Notes: generated by a model from the letters alone, not told the origin. Positions 23,179 to 33,602 are shown, counted from the stretch's first letter. The stretch is 64,000 nt of DNA from an uncultured beta proteobacterium (GCA_903821995.1 CAIJNI010000068.1:1-64000), one strand, 5' to 3'. Made by a program: numbers and translations.

Positions 23179-24384
23179 GTGTCCAAATCATTAACTGGTG
23201 TTCGTATTATTGAGTTAGGACAAATTATTGCTGGGACCTATGGTGGCCAGATTCTTTCTGATATGGGTGCAGAGGTCATTAAGGTTGAGTCTCCAAAAGG
23301 TGATTTGGGGAGAAATCCATCTGTAGCACCTTTGGGTGAGGTTAGTGGCTTATTTCTAACATTTAATCGAAATAAAAAAAGTATTGTCATCGACCTAAAA
23401 AATCCAAAGGGAAAAGAAGTTTTCTTAGACCTAGTTAGAAATTCGGACGTAGTTGTAGATAATTTTCGACCTGGGGTGATGAAGCGCTTAGGTATTGACT
23501 ATGCCGTACTATTTGCGACTAATCCAAAAATCATTCACTGTTCAATCACAGGATTTGGATCTGATGGGCAATATCGCGACTATCCCGCTCTAGATATTAT
23601 TATTCAAGCCATGAGTGGCCACATGGCCGTCACGGGTGAAGATGGTCGGCCTCCAGTTAGGCTTGGTATACCTTTAGCTGATTTAAGTGGTGGATTGTTT
23701 TCTAGCCAGGGGATTTTGGCAGCCTTATATGAGCGAGAAAAAACGGGATGTGGTCAACACATGGAGTTATCGATGTTCGATGCAATGTTAAGCTTATTAA
23801 CCTACATGGGAACTATGTGGTTGAATAATGGCGAGTTACCTAAACCCCCGGGATCTTCACATGAGTATTCTGTGCCATGGCAGGCCTTTAAAACTTTGGA
23901 TTCATATGTTGTTGTTGCCGCTAGGGAAGAGGTTCATTGGAAGAACTTTTGTAGATCTTTAGAGATGCCAGAGTTAATGGAAAATTCTAATTTCACGACG
24001 AATTTTTTAAGGGTGAAGCATCGACTGGTATTGGTGCCGATTCTAGAAGCTGCAATGGCAAAGCAAACAACTGACTTTTGGATGCAAAAATTTCGTCAAG
24101 AGGACGTACCAGCTAGCCCTGTAAATCATCTTAACCAAGCTTTTGCTGAAGCGCCTGCGATAGAAAATCACGCAGTTCTTGAGTATGATCATCCAAACCT
24201 TGGGAAGATTAAGATGCCTGCCTATCCTGTAAAAATGGGTAGTCAGGGCAATCTTATTTCTACTCCGGCACCGGAGTTGGGGCAGCATTCTATTGAGATA
24301 CTAAAAGAAATACTTTCGTATTCAGCGGAAAAAATTCACGATTTACAAGGAATTGGCGCAATTATTGATAAGGGAGCAAACTAA
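23179..24384 (+). CDS. CaiB/BaiF family (class III) CoA-transferase
   Basis: LTGVRIIELGQIIAGTYGGQILSDMGAEVIKVESPKGDLGR; VDNFRPGVMKRLGIDY; GTG start. Confidence 0.93.
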   Translation: MSKSLTGVRIIELGQIIAGTYGGQILSDMGAEVIKVESPKGDLGRNPSVAPLGEVSGLFLTFNRNKKSIVIDLKNPKGKEVFLDLVRNSDVVVDNFRPGVMKRLGIDYAVLFATNPKIIHCSITGFGSDGQYRDYPALDIIIQAMSGHMAVTGEDGRPPVRLGIPLADLSGGLFSSQGILAALYEREKTGCGQHMELSMFDAMLSLLTYMGTMWLNNGELPKPPGSSHEYSVPWQAFKTLDSYVVVAAREEVHWKNFCRSLEMPELMENSNFTTNFLRVKHRLVLVPILEAAMAKQTTDFWMQKFRQEDVPASPVNHLNQAFAEAPAIENHAVLEYDHPNLGKIKMPAYPVKMGSQGNLISTPAPELGQHSIEILKEILSYSAEKIHDLQGIGAIIDKGAN

Positions 24385-24830
24385 TGGTTGGATTGTATTG
24401 GGAAGAATGGACTATCGGTAAATCGTTTGAGAGTGCAGCTCGAACAGTTACAGAAACAGATATTGTTAATTTTGCAGGGATTTCTGGAGATTACAATCCT
24501 TTGCATATTAATGAAGAGTATTGTAAAAAGACTCAATTTGGTACGAGAATAGCTCATGGCCCCTTGGTATACGCTATTGCTGCTGGGCTTTTATTTCAGT
24601 TACACCTTTACGACGACACCTTGATTGCTTTTTTAGGTTTCGAAAATTTGCGCTTTACTAAACCGGTCAAAATTGGCGATACTATTTTTGCAAAAGTTAC
24701 AGTAACTGAACTTGTAGAGACATCCAAACCAGACCGCGGGGTGATGAAGAGGCAACTGCAAGTCATTAATCAACATGGGGAAATTGTTCAAGAAGCAATT
24801 CAGGCATTTCTTTTGAAGCGAAAAGGTTAA
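24384..24830 (+). CDS. MaoC family dehydratase/hydratase
   Basis: Hydratase-2 motif NFAGISGDYNPLHINEEYCKKTQFGTRIAHGPL; TAATG overlap with previous gene. Confidence 0.92.
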   Translation: MVGLYWEEWTIGKSFESAARTVTETDIVNFAGISGDYNPLHINEEYCKKTQFGTRIAHGPLVYAIAAGLLFQLHLYDDTLIAFLGFENLRFTKPVKIGDTIFAKVTVTELVETSKPDRGVMKRQLQVINQHGEIVQEAIQAFLLKRKG

Positions 24831-24904
24831 TCGCCGTTTGAATATATAGGGGTTTATTTGACCCTATTTAAACAATTGAACCAATAGATTTTTCATTAGA
24901 ATCT

Positions 24905-25324
24905 TTGTTAGATCACTACAAGCGCCCACTTTTGAAAAAAATCCTCTTTATTTGTTTGCTCCTTATTCAAGCCTCAGCTTGGGCCGAGTGGAGATTATTG
25001 TCTGAAAGCGTGACATCCAAAGTATTTACGGAGTCTAAAGGCGCAAAAAAAAGTAAAGGGCTCATGCGGATTTTGACGATGATAGATTACAAGTCATTAC
25101 AGACTCACACGATTAGTTCTGGAGGTTACAGTTATATTTCTTCAACTGCGCTTCACGAAGTTAATTGCACCGAAGAAACCAAGAAAATTGTTCTCTTAAA
25201 GTACTATTCAGATAATATGGGTCTTGGCAAGTTAGTTTATTCAATAGAATCCACAAAACCTGAGATGTACATTCTTCCAGATTCATTTGATGAAGCAATT
25301 TTTAGAATTGCTTGCAAAAAATGA
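24905..25324 (+). CDS. Secreted protein resembling surface-adhesin E domain proteins
   Basis: Signal peptide, EWRLLSES...YKSLQT..., conserved Cys pair; start uncertain (TTG 24905 or 24932). Confidence 0.6.
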   Translation: MLDHYKRPLLKKILFICLLLIQASAWAEWRLLSESVTSKVFTESKGAKKSKGLMRILTMIDYKSLQTHTISSGGYSYISSTALHEVNCTEETKKIVLLKYYSDNMGLGKLVYSIESTKPEMYILPDSFDEAIFRIACKK

Positions 25325-25349
25325 AAGAATGATGAGTTTAGCTAGAAGC

Positions 25350-25541
25350 TTAGTGAAGGTTTAGATTATTTCTTGGTAGCATGAAGTTAACCCGAGTGAC
25401 TTTAACTGTCATCTCGTCAAATTCTAGCTGAGTAACTGGTTGCAGTCCACGAGCAGTCCGTCGATGATTAAATACTTCAAGTTCTTGGTTGTTTGAACCG
25501 AGGACATTTGCTAACTTGACTAATAAATCACTTGATTTCAC
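25350..25541 (-). CDS. Hypothetical small protein (about 63 aa)
   Basis: GTG at 25541 preceded by TTGGAGAG (SD-like); amphipathic coding-like composition. Confidence 0.5.
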   Translation of the reverse strand: MKSSDLLVKLANVLGSNNQELEVFNHRRTARGLQPVTQLEFDEMTVKVTRVNFMLPRNNLNLH

Positions 25542-25814
25542 GTTACTCTCCAAAAATGATGGGGGCTAACTTAAATTGACACTTAATGCATTAACCTTAA
25601 TATTTAAACGCCCTCGAACCATTAAAGTTGACAAAAGTACTAAATATCTCAACATTCTGTTCTTTTATTAAGGCATTGAATCTAAAGTAAAAAATTATTT
25701 TTTAGCTTATTCAGGTCAAAAATTTTGTTAATTTTTTCAAAATCTCTCTCTTCGCAGAATGGACCGGACTCTTCCTAGAGTCAAAAGAAGTCTGAAAATC
25801 ACAGAAAAAAGTAC

Positions 25815-26531
25815 TTAGAGAGCTGATTTACAGAGTATTTGCGATAATTCAAGGAGGTTATTGACTGAGTAGTCAAAAAAATCAACATTGGGCATGTTTT
25901 TGGGAGATTTTTGACCAAATTCAAAAGGGCGATGAATATAGGCCGTTTGTAAGCCGCATTGTTGTGCTGCCAACAAATCATCTGTATGAGCAGCTGCTAG
26001 CATCACTTCGTTAGGTGAAATTTCAAATAGTTCAGCAACTCCGAGATAAGTTTCAGGATCGGGCTTGTAATGTTTAAAAACTTCAGCCGATAAAATTAAG
26101 TCCCAAGGCAAAGCTCCATTTTTTGCCATATTAGATAGAAGAGAAAGATTGCCATTAGAAAGGGTTGTGATCGTGAACTTTGCCTTCAATCGTGTCAAAC
26201 CCTCTACGGTATCTGGCCAGGGAACTAAACGATGCCAAACAAGATTTAACTCTTTCTTTTGCTCTTCGGAAAGACTTGTTATTTTGAAGTCTTTTAATAC
26301 TTGATCTAGCATCATGCGGTGTAAATGATCAATTTTTGTCCAAGGCAGTTCGCCACTTCGTACTCTTGCCATTGCGGGGTAATAGCCTTTTCTCCATGCA
26401 TTAGCGAATAAATCAGGATCAATGCCTAGATTTAAATTTTTGAGCTCATTAGAAATAGAGCTATGCCAATCAACGACTGTACCAAAAACATCAAATGCGA
26501 TAATTTTGGGGAGAAGTGTATTTTTGAGCAT
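25815..26531 (-). CDS. Haloacid dehalogenase type II / HAD hydrolase
   Basis: IIAFDVFGTVVDWHSSI, TLSNGNLSLL, HYKPDPETYLG, AAAHTDDLLAA. Confidence 0.9.
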   Translation of the reverse strand: MLKNTLLPKIIAFDVFGTVVDWHSSISNELKNLNLGIDPDLFANAWRKGYYPAMARVRSGELPWTKIDHLHRMMLDQVLKDFKITSLSEEQKKELNLVWHRLVPWPDTVEGLTRLKAKFTITTLSNGNLSLLSNMAKNGALPWDLILSAEVFKHYKPDPETYLGVAELFEISPNEVMLAAAHTDDLLAAQQCGLQTAYIHRPFEFGQKSPKNMPNVDFFDYSVNNLLELSQILCKSAL

Positions 26532-26733
26532 ATTGGTTAATTGAAAGCTTGATCTAGGAGTGGTGAGCAGTTATTTAGTCATTTTAATATACAGTACTCT
26601 TTAGTATGGAAGTGAGCTTGGGTGCTAGGTCACTTATGTTACTTGTAGAGCTTGTATTCAAAACCCATTAAAATAAATGATTCTCATGGTGACTTGACTG
26701 TGTTTAAAACAATAAACTAAGGTGTGAACTTAA

Positions 26734-27822
26734 ATGATGGTTAATTATTTTAATGAAGTTAGAAATAAGAATATAGTGATAAAATTTTTTTTAGTCTTAA
26801 GTACTTTGTTTATTACTAGTACTTCGTTCCACTCCTTTGCCCAAATTAGTGAAACTAAAGTTGTTGATAATTCAAGTCTAAACTTTGTTTCCCGTGAAAA
26901 AATAGAGTTACTTTCAAATATAGCTTGTAATAATTTTTCGGATTTAGCCAAAGCATATCAGCAAAAATTTGTAAACAAAATGAGCGAGTGGAGTCGGGTG
27001 AATTTATCAAAAGCAAATTATCAAACAGCTTTTTATCCATTCTCCGGCCCAGATGTTGTTACTGTGATGTCTATATATCCTAAAGCCAATTATTACGTTT
27101 TGGTCGCTGATCAGGCTCCTGAATATGAATATATCAAGCATCCTGAAAAAATGAGTGGTAAATCACAGGCATTTGAATGTCAAATGATTAGCAATTTTTC
27201 ACAGAGAGGTTATTACCTCACTAACGATTTAAATGGTAAGAATGGGCCTACCCCACGTTTTATTAAATTACTCATCTATAACATTGCATTTTCAGGATCA
27301 AAAATTCTTGAAATGAATTTATTAAAAGTAGATGTAAAGGGTTTAATAGTTCCTGCAGAGCCTCAAGATGATCCGAACGGCGTGCGTTTTATCCTTGAAA
27401 ATAAGGAGGGTAATCGCATCACATTGGACTATTTAAAAGCAGATTTATCGAATCAGGGGCTTGATAAGCATAAAGATTTTTTAAGGGCATTTGAACGAAA
27501 GAGTTCTCAGGTTGTGCTTTTAAAGTCAGCATCACATCTTTTGCAGAATGATTATTTTTCAATAATGAAAGATACGCTTGTAAAAAATGCGAAATGGATA
27601 ACTCAAGATGAAACTGGGTTAGATATCATTCCGTTAGCTGAAACTTTCAATTTAGAGCTCTACGGGAAATTTATTTCTCCCAATGGTTTGTGGGCTAAGA
27701 GCCCATCAGCGCAGCGTTTAGCTGAATATTATTCCCGGCATCCTAGTAAAGAGGACTTACCTTTTTTATTAGGTTACGAAAAAAAAGGCGGTTCAATGTT
27801 AATGGTTGGCGAACGCAAGTAG
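26734..27822 (+). CDS. Hypothetical exported protein
   Basis: N-terminal hydrophobic signal ending SFAQ, 362 aa; family not recognised. Confidence 0.65.
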   Translation: MMVNYFNEVRNKNIVIKFFLVLSTLFITSTSFHSFAQISETKVVDNSSLNFVSREKIELLSNIACNNFSDLAKAYQQKFVNKMSEWSRVNLSKANYQTAFYPFSGPDVVTVMSIYPKANYYVLVADQAPEYEYIKHPEKMSGKSQAFECQMISNFSQRGYYLTNDLNGKNGPTPRFIKLLIYNIAFSGSKILEMNLLKVDVKGLIVPAEPQDDPNGVRFILENKEGNRITLDYLKADLSNQGLDKHKDFLRAFERKSSQVVLLKSASHLLQNDYFSIMKDTLVKNAKWITQDETGLDIIPLAETFNLELYGKFISPNGLWAKSPSAQRLAEYYSRHPSKEDLPFLLGYEKKGGSMLMVGERK

Positions 27823-27826
27823 CTAC

Positions 27827-29296
27827 TTAATAGGTTCTGTTGGGTGAGGCAAATAAAACGATTTGCTTTGTTAGTTTCTCTTGATCTAGTGGGCGAAGTG
27901 ACCACAAATCTAGCTCGAGTCGCTCTAACAAAGGGTTCAGATAAACATTATCCTTACGTAATTCGAAATGTAAATGGGGGCCTGTGGAACGACCTGTTGA
28001 TCCCACATAGCCAACCTCAAGTCCTCGCCTTACTTCGCTACCCTCTTCTAGCTCAGGATTAAACGCGCTTAAATGGGCGTAGTAAGTTTTGTAATTGCCT
28101 GGGTGTTCGAGGATCACTAAATTTCCAAAGCCAGACATCGGGCCATAGTGAATAATTTTTCCGTTTGCGACTGCATAAATGGGAGTGCCAGGAGGTGCGG
28201 CAAAATCGATTCCTTGATGTCCGCCATAGACAGTATAGGATTGCATCACCACAATATTTTTATTCCCTTTTCTAATGGTTTTTGGCCGGGTAGTCCTCGA
28301 TGCAAATGGACCAACGCCTCTAGAGATTCTTGTGTAGTTAAGGGGATTAGTCCAGAAGTTTTGCTCAAGCTCAGAGCCATATGATGTGAAAAATCCTCCC
28401 GGGATATCATCACGTGCAACCCAAAACGCATCAGCTAAAACAATTTTTTGGCTACTATCTAAAATTTCAACACATACAATCTGTGCCCATTGGTTTTTGT
28501 CGCCACTATCATAGACGACCCTTAAAAAGCTATTGTCTGAGTTGATATTCTTTGGGTAAATCTCTTTAACAATTGAGGCTAGTTCCCAAACTAATTCAGG
28601 AGGAATTTCTGTTTTACCTTTATTGGATTGGAAAATGACATCATTTAAACGCAGGGTTACTTCAAGATACTGACTAAATCCATTTCCTAGCTTTTGAGTC
28701 TCAACGATATAGCTTCCCGTTGTTGGTGACTTCTCTACAGTAATGATTGTCGTATTTTTATCTCTACGGTTGTCACTGAGTATTGAAAAGGATTGAACCT
28801 TGTCGCCGTCACCTAGAGATACTGCATAGGGTAGGCATGCTGTAGAAGAGTTTTTAATAAAATCGGGAACTTGCGTGTCAAAAAAGAAACCAAAGGCATC
28901 ATCTTTAAGAGGGATACGTTTTAAAAAACTCGACATATCATTAGATTTGATTCCGCAACCATATTTAATATTGTTTCGAGCAATGGCTGAGCCAACTGAT
29001 TTGATAATTTCAGGAGTCGGAGTTTGAAGAATGTTCTCTATGGTATTTGGAGTCGGAAGAGGTCCAAAATTATTGAATGAATTTGAATTATCTGACGGTG
29101 CGCGAGAGCCCAATTTAGGAAGATAGTTATTTTTGGGTAAGGGCGCGATTACTTTTTTTGAGACTGAATTTGTGTTCTTTTTAGTTGTATGGAGTGGTTG
29201 CTGGGCAAATGAAGTTTCAGAAAAAATACCTATACAAAGTGTAGAGGTCATTATCAGTGAAAAAATTCGATTTTCAAATATTCTTTTTGACAACAA
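27827..29296 (-). CDS. M23 family metallopeptidase (LytM domain)
   Basis: GGHQGIDFAAPPGTPIYAVANGKI, GNLVILEHPGNYKTYYAHLS, GSTGRSTGPHLHFELR. Confidence 0.92.
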   Translation of the reverse strand: MLSKRIFENRIFSLIMTSTLCIGIFSETSFAQQPLHTTKKNTNSVSKKVIAPLPKNNYLPKLGSRAPSDNSNSFNNFGPLPTPNTIENILQTPTPEIIKSVGSAIARNNIKYGCGIKSNDMSSFLKRIPLKDDAFGFFFDTQVPDFIKNSSTACLPYAVSLGDGDKVQSFSILSDNRRDKNTTIITVEKSPTTGSYIVETQKLGNGFSQYLEVTLRLNDVIFQSNKGKTEIPPELVWELASIVKEIYPKNINSDNSFLRVVYDSGDKNQWAQIVCVEILDSSQKIVLADAFWVARDDIPGGFFTSYGSELEQNFWTNPLNYTRISRGVGPFASRTTRPKTIRKGNKNIVVMQSYTVYGGHQGIDFAAPPGTPIYAVANGKIIHYGPMSGFGNLVILEHPGNYKTYYAHLSAFNPELEEGSEVRRGLEVGYVGSTGRSTGPHLHFELRKDNVYLNPLLERLELDLWSLRPLDQEKLTKQIVLFASPNRTY

Positions 29297-29298
29297 AA

Positions 29299-30216
29299 TT
29301 AATTTAACTTTCCTAAAAAACTCTCTAAATCTTGATTAAATTCAGTCGCCTGATCTACAAATAGGGCATGACCGGAATGTTCATAAATGGTCATTTCTCC
29401 CTGAGGGTGCTTTGCCGCAAATATTAATGCCTGCTCAGAATACCGTGGTGTTATAGCATACCAAATAGGCACGGGGGTAGCATAAATTGTATCTTTGTAG
29501 AATTCCCTAGGGTAAGGTTTGTGTAGGATAGAGAAAGCATTTGATGGTTTGTCGGCAAGCCTTAGGGCTGAATTTTCTACTATCTTCATAAAATCTGCGG
29601 GAGGATCTGACTTAAATATAGCTTTAACAAATCCTTTCGCAAAACTAATGAACTTGGGGGTGGTCATTGGTTTAGAACTTTTGGCTGTGGCTTTAGGTGG
29701 CGTCCCTTCTCCAATCGAGTTGTCGATAAGAACCAAAGATTCCAATCCTTGAGCGCCGAAGCGATTAATGTAATCCAGCGCCTCCATGACCCCGAGTGAC
29801 CATCCAATCAACACAAAGCGCTTGGCCTCTGTATACTGAAGTATCTCCTTAATATCTCTTGCGCGCACAGTAGCTAAATTTTTGCCCGTATAGACATCTG
29901 ATTTTCCTTGGGAGCGAGGGCTAAAAGAGATTACTTTGTAAGATTTAGAAAAGTAGTTCAGTTGCGAATTAAAGATTTCTGCTGGCATGAGCCAACCTGG
30001 AATAAAGAGTAATGTAACTTCACCTTGCCCCCCGGCTAAATAAGAAATCTTAATGCCATCGGAGGTTACAAAAGTTTTTTCTTTGATTTCCTTGGACATG
30101 GACAGTTGATGAGCTAACGAGGTGTTAAAAGATAGTGGCAAAATAGAGAGTACACCCCATATAAAGGGTAACAAAAGGTTCTTATAATTAAAATTCATTA
30201 ATCTATTGTTGCTCAT
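29299..30216 (-). CDS. Alpha/beta hydrolase
   Basis: LLFIPGWLM, LIGWSLGVMEAL nucleophile elbow, HSGHALFVDQ. Confidence 0.88.
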   Translation of the reverse strand: MSNNRLMNFNYKNLLLPFIWGVLSILPLSFNTSLAHQLSMSKEIKEKTFVTSDGIKISYLAGGQGEVTLLFIPGWLMPAEIFNSQLNYFSKSYKVISFSPRSQGKSDVYTGKNLATVRARDIKEILQYTEAKRFVLIGWSLGVMEALDYINRFGAQGLESLVLIDNSIGEGTPPKATAKSSKPMTTPKFISFAKGFVKAIFKSDPPADFMKIVENSALRLADKPSNAFSILHKPYPREFYKDTIYATPVPIWYAITPRYSEQALIFAAKHPQGEMTIYEHSGHALFVDQATEFNQDLESFLGKLN

Positions 30217-30250
30217 TTTACTTTTTCATTCAACTTAGAATTCACCCAAT

Positions 30251-31588
30251 ATGTCTGACGTTAACGCCACCCCTAAAATTACGCCAATAACTAATGAGCC
30301 GGCGCATTCATTAAGAACGATTGATATCACCTCTCTCATTGTCGGGACGATTCTTGGTGCGGGTATCTTTAAGGTGCCCTCCTTAGTCGCTGGCCAATTA
30401 CACAGTGAACCTATGATTTTAATCGCTTGGCTACTAGGAGGGCTAATTTCTTTGGTGGGAGCATTATGCTACGTGGAACTAGCTACTTCATTTCCGAATG
30501 TGGGTGGAGAGTATTTTTTCCTTCAAAAAGCGTATGGTAAAAAAATAGCTTTTTTATATGGTTGGGCAAGGTCGGTGATCATAGTGACGGGTTCTATTGC
30601 ACTTTTGGGAATTACTTTGGGCGACTATATGTCCAAAATATGGCCTCTTGGGCTATATTCCTCAACAGTTTGGGCGATGTTAGTTGTCATTGGATTAAGT
30701 TTATTAAATTGCCTGGGTATAAAAGAAGGAAAGACGGCTCAAAATATATTGACCATTTTTGAAGTGGGTGGTGTGATAGCTATTATCGCAACGGGTTTTA
30801 TGGCTGATTCTGCTCCAAGTATTGTGCAAGTTACGCAAACAACCCCTGAGTTGGGCGCTTTAAGCTTGGCGATGGTGTTTGTCTTGTTGACATATGGCGG
30901 ATGGAATGAGGCTGCTTATATTTCAGCAGAAGCAATAGATCAAAAGAGGGGAATTTTAAAGGGGCTAGTATTAGGTCTAGGTTTAGTAACAATCTTATAT
31001 GTATTAGTTAACCTATCCTATTTTCATGCCTTTGGAGCACAAGGCATGGGGCAATCAAATGCTTTAGCAAGCGATCTCTTCGAACTAGCTTACGGCCACG
31101 GTTCAGCGGTTATTTTTAGCGCTATTGTGGTATTTTCGTGCTTAAACTCAATTAATGCCACAATTATCTTTGGATCAAGAAGCAGCTTTGCGTTGGGTAA
31201 AGATTGGAAAATTTTGAGTTGGATTGCAGAATGGCATGATTCAGGCACTCCAAGAAAGGCGATCCTATTGCAGTGTGTGATTTCATTGCTATTAATTTTT
31301 GGAGCAGCATTTGTTCGTCAGGGGTTTGAGTCTATTGTGGAATTCACAGCACCCGTATTTTGGTTTTTTATTATGTTAGTAGGGTTGTCGTTATTTATTC
31401 TTAGGAAACGTTACCCAAACACGCATCGTCCGTTTAGCATACCGATGTATCCGATTTTGCCCTTAATTTTTACCATGACATCTGGTTGGCTCTTATGGTC
31501 AAGTTTGGCATATTCAGGAATTGGAGCGTTGGTAGGTGTTGGATTTTTAGGATTAGGTGCTATTGCACTATTGTTTGAAAAAAAGTAA
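30251..31588 (+). CDS. APC family amino acid permease
   Basis: GTILGAGIFKVPSLVAG, about 12 TM segments. Confidence 0.9.
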   Translation: MSDVNATPKITPITNEPAHSLRTIDITSLIVGTILGAGIFKVPSLVAGQLHSEPMILIAWLLGGLISLVGALCYVELATSFPNVGGEYFFLQKAYGKKIAFLYGWARSVIIVTGSIALLGITLGDYMSKIWPLGLYSSTVWAMLVVIGLSLLNCLGIKEGKTAQNILTIFEVGGVIAIIATGFMADSAPSIVQVTQTTPELGALSLAMVFVLLTYGGWNEAAYISAEAIDQKRGILKGLVLGLGLVTILYVLVNLSYFHAFGAQGMGQSNALASDLFELAYGHGSAVIFSAIVVFSCLNSINATIIFGSRSSFALGKDWKILSWIAEWHDSGTPRKAILLQCVISLLLIFGAAFVRQGFESIVEFTAPVFWFFIMLVGLSLFILRKRYPNTHRPFSIPMYPILPLIFTMTSGWLLWSSLAYSGIGALVGVGFLGLGAIALLFEKK

Positions 31589-31670
31589 GTTACTTGTATT
31601 ACAGCGAAATGTCTTAAGTGGTAGAGGCTCTGAATAATAAATTTATAAACTTTAAAAAAAGGAAATTTCT

Positions 31671-31913
31671 ATGAAAACTGCTGTCTTATTCGTTTTTTTA
31701 GCTACATTTGTTAACTCTACATATGCCCAGAATTCTTGTGCAATGGCTGCAACTGAAAAAAAACTTGCGGGTGCGGCTAAAACAAGCTTTTTGAAAAAAT
31801 GTGAAAAAGATGCTCGTGCGGCTTGTGCGAGTGATGAGGTTAGCCAGCGTACAAGTGGTGCGGCTAAAGATGCGCATATTAAAAAATGTGTCAAAGAAGC
31901 TGTTGGAAATTAA
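31671..31913 (+). CDS. PsiF-repeat-like small secreted protein
   Basis: Signal peptide plus two KLAGAAKTSFLKKC / RTSGAAKDAHIKKC repeats. Confidence 0.65.
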   Translation: MKTAVLFVFLATFVNSTYAQNSCAMAATEKKLAGAAKTSFLKKCEKDARAACASDEVSQRTSGAAKDAHIKKCVKEAVGN

Positions 31914-31970
31914 TTCGACACAACTGTGTTGAATCATAGATTGAAAAGAAAAATATAAGATGGGTTACTT

Positions 31971-33602
31971 ATGTTAAAAAAAATTTCAACATTGTCTAGG
32001 TACTATATATGGGTGATTTGTGTTGTATTAACAATTGCTTTCTCGCAAGGAGTTATTTCTAACCCTGAGTTACTGAGCTTAAAAATAGTTGTTGGTATTT
32101 TCTTGTTGCTAAGTTTGCTAGGGGTTAGAGACCTTTTGCAGAGTAAGCACGCAATTCTTAAGAACTATCCAGTGATTGGTCATTTACGTTTTTTATTTGA
32201 AACTTTTAGGGTTGAGATTAGACAATATCTTTTAGAGTCTGATACTGAAGAATTACCTTTTTCAAGAAATCAAAGAGCCCTTGTTTATCAGCGATCAAAG
32301 GGGGAATCAGATAAAAGACCTTTAGGTACGATTATCGATGTATACCAACCAGGAACAGAATGGTTGTTACATACAATGAATCCCCAAAAGCACATCAAAC
32401 CAGAAGAGCTTCGGGTTAAAGTGGGCGGCGTTGATTGTTTACAGCCTTATGATATTTCTGCATTTAATATTTCAGCAATGAGCTTTGGAGCATTATCTGC
32501 GAATGCGATTATGGCTTTAAATAAGGGGGCACAAATGGGCGGGTTTGCTCATGATACGGGTGAAGGCTCAGTTTCAGATTACCATCGACGCTATGGCGGT
32601 GATTTAATTTGGGAGCTTGGCTCTGGTTATTTTGGATGTCGAAATGAAGACGGCACTTTCAATGCAGATAAATTCTCTCAAGTTGCTAATGAGCCACAAA
32701 TTAAAATGATTGAAATTAAAATGTCTCAAGGTGCTAAACCGGGCCATGGTGGAGTTTTACCAGCAGCAAAAATAACTCCAGAGATTGCAAAAACGCGTGG
32801 GATTCCGTTAGGTCAGGACTGCGTTTCACCTGCAGGACATTCTGCTTTCAGTTCACCGATTGAATTGTTAGAGTTTGTCCAAAAACTTCGGCAACTCTCT
32901 CATGGTAAGCCTGTTGGTTTTAAATTATGTATTGGCAAGCCAACTGAATGGTTTGCCATTATTAAAGCGATGTTGTCTTCTAAAATTTTGCCTGATTTTA
33001 TTGTGATCGATGGTAGTGAAGGTGGAACTGGCGCTGCACCTGTTGAGTTTGTAGATCATGTGGGAACTCCAATGCAAGACGGATTAAGACTAGTCCATGC
33101 TACTTTAGTTGGAGCGGGACTTCGAGATCAAATTAAGTTAGGGGTAGCTGGTAAAATTATTTCTGCTTTTGATATTGCGCGTGCTTGCTCTATTGGCGCT
33201 GATTGGTGCAATGCTGCTCGAGGCTTTATGTTTGCAGTAGGATGTATTCAGGCGCGTTCTTGTCATACTGATCAATGTCCAACCGGGGTTGCGACTCAAG
33301 ATCTAATGCGGCAAAGTGCTTTAAATCCAGAGGATAAGTCTCATCGTGTATTTCACTATCATCAGAATACTTTAATAGCATTAAGTGAACTTTTGGCAGC
33401 TGCTGGTTATTTACACCCATCAGAACTCACTTCAGATTCTGTGATTCGTCGAGATGAGCATGGTAAAGCAGTGCCTCTGAGTCGAAGTTTACTCACTTTA
33501 AAATCAGGAGAACTGCTCTCTGATAATGCAGATCAACATTTAGACAGGCACTATATGGGACTTGGAGTAACTTGGCAGAATGCATCGCATACGCATTGGT
33601 AA
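31971..33602 (+). CDS. FMN-binding glutamate synthase family protein
   Basis: GGVLPAAKITPEIAKTRGI, IDGSEGGTGAAPVEF, CHTDQCPTGVATQD. Confidence 0.9.
   Translation: MLKKISTLSRYYIWVICVVLTIAFSQGVISNPELLSLKIVVGIFLLLSLLGVRDLLQSKHAILKNYPVIGHLRFLFETFRVEIRQYLLESDTEELPFSRNQRALVYQRSKGESDKRPLGTIIDVYQPGTEWLLHTMNPQKHIKPEELRVKVGGVDCLQPYDISAFNISAMSFGALSANAIMALNKGAQMGGFAHDTGEGSVSDYHRRYGGDLIWELGSGYFGCRNEDGTFNADKFSQVANEPQIKMIEIKMSQGAKPGHGGVLPAAKITPEIAKTRGIPLGQDCVSPAGHSAFSSPIELLEFVQKLRQLSHGKPVGFKLCIGKPTEWFAIIKAMLSSKILPDFIVIDGSEGGTGAAPVEFVDHVGTPMQDGLRLVHATLVGAGLRDQIKLGVAGKIISAFDIARACSIGADWCNAARGFMFAVGCIQARSCHTDQCPTGVATQDLMRQSALNPEDKSHRVFHYHQNTLIALSELLAAAGYLHPSELTSDSVIRRDEHGKAVPLSRSLLTLKSGELLSDNADQHLDRHYMGLGVTWQNASHTHW

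Noticed and set aside
24843-24872. Imperfect hairpin TAGGGGT/ACCCTA after the MaoC gene
   Set aside because: Short bulged stem in AT-rich DNA without a clear U-tract; possible weak terminator but not supported.
31652-31937. Minus-strand ORFs of 79 and 80 aa antisense to the PsiF-like gene
   Set aside because: The plus-strand frame has a signal peptide and repeat motif; the antisense frames are explained by repeat composition.
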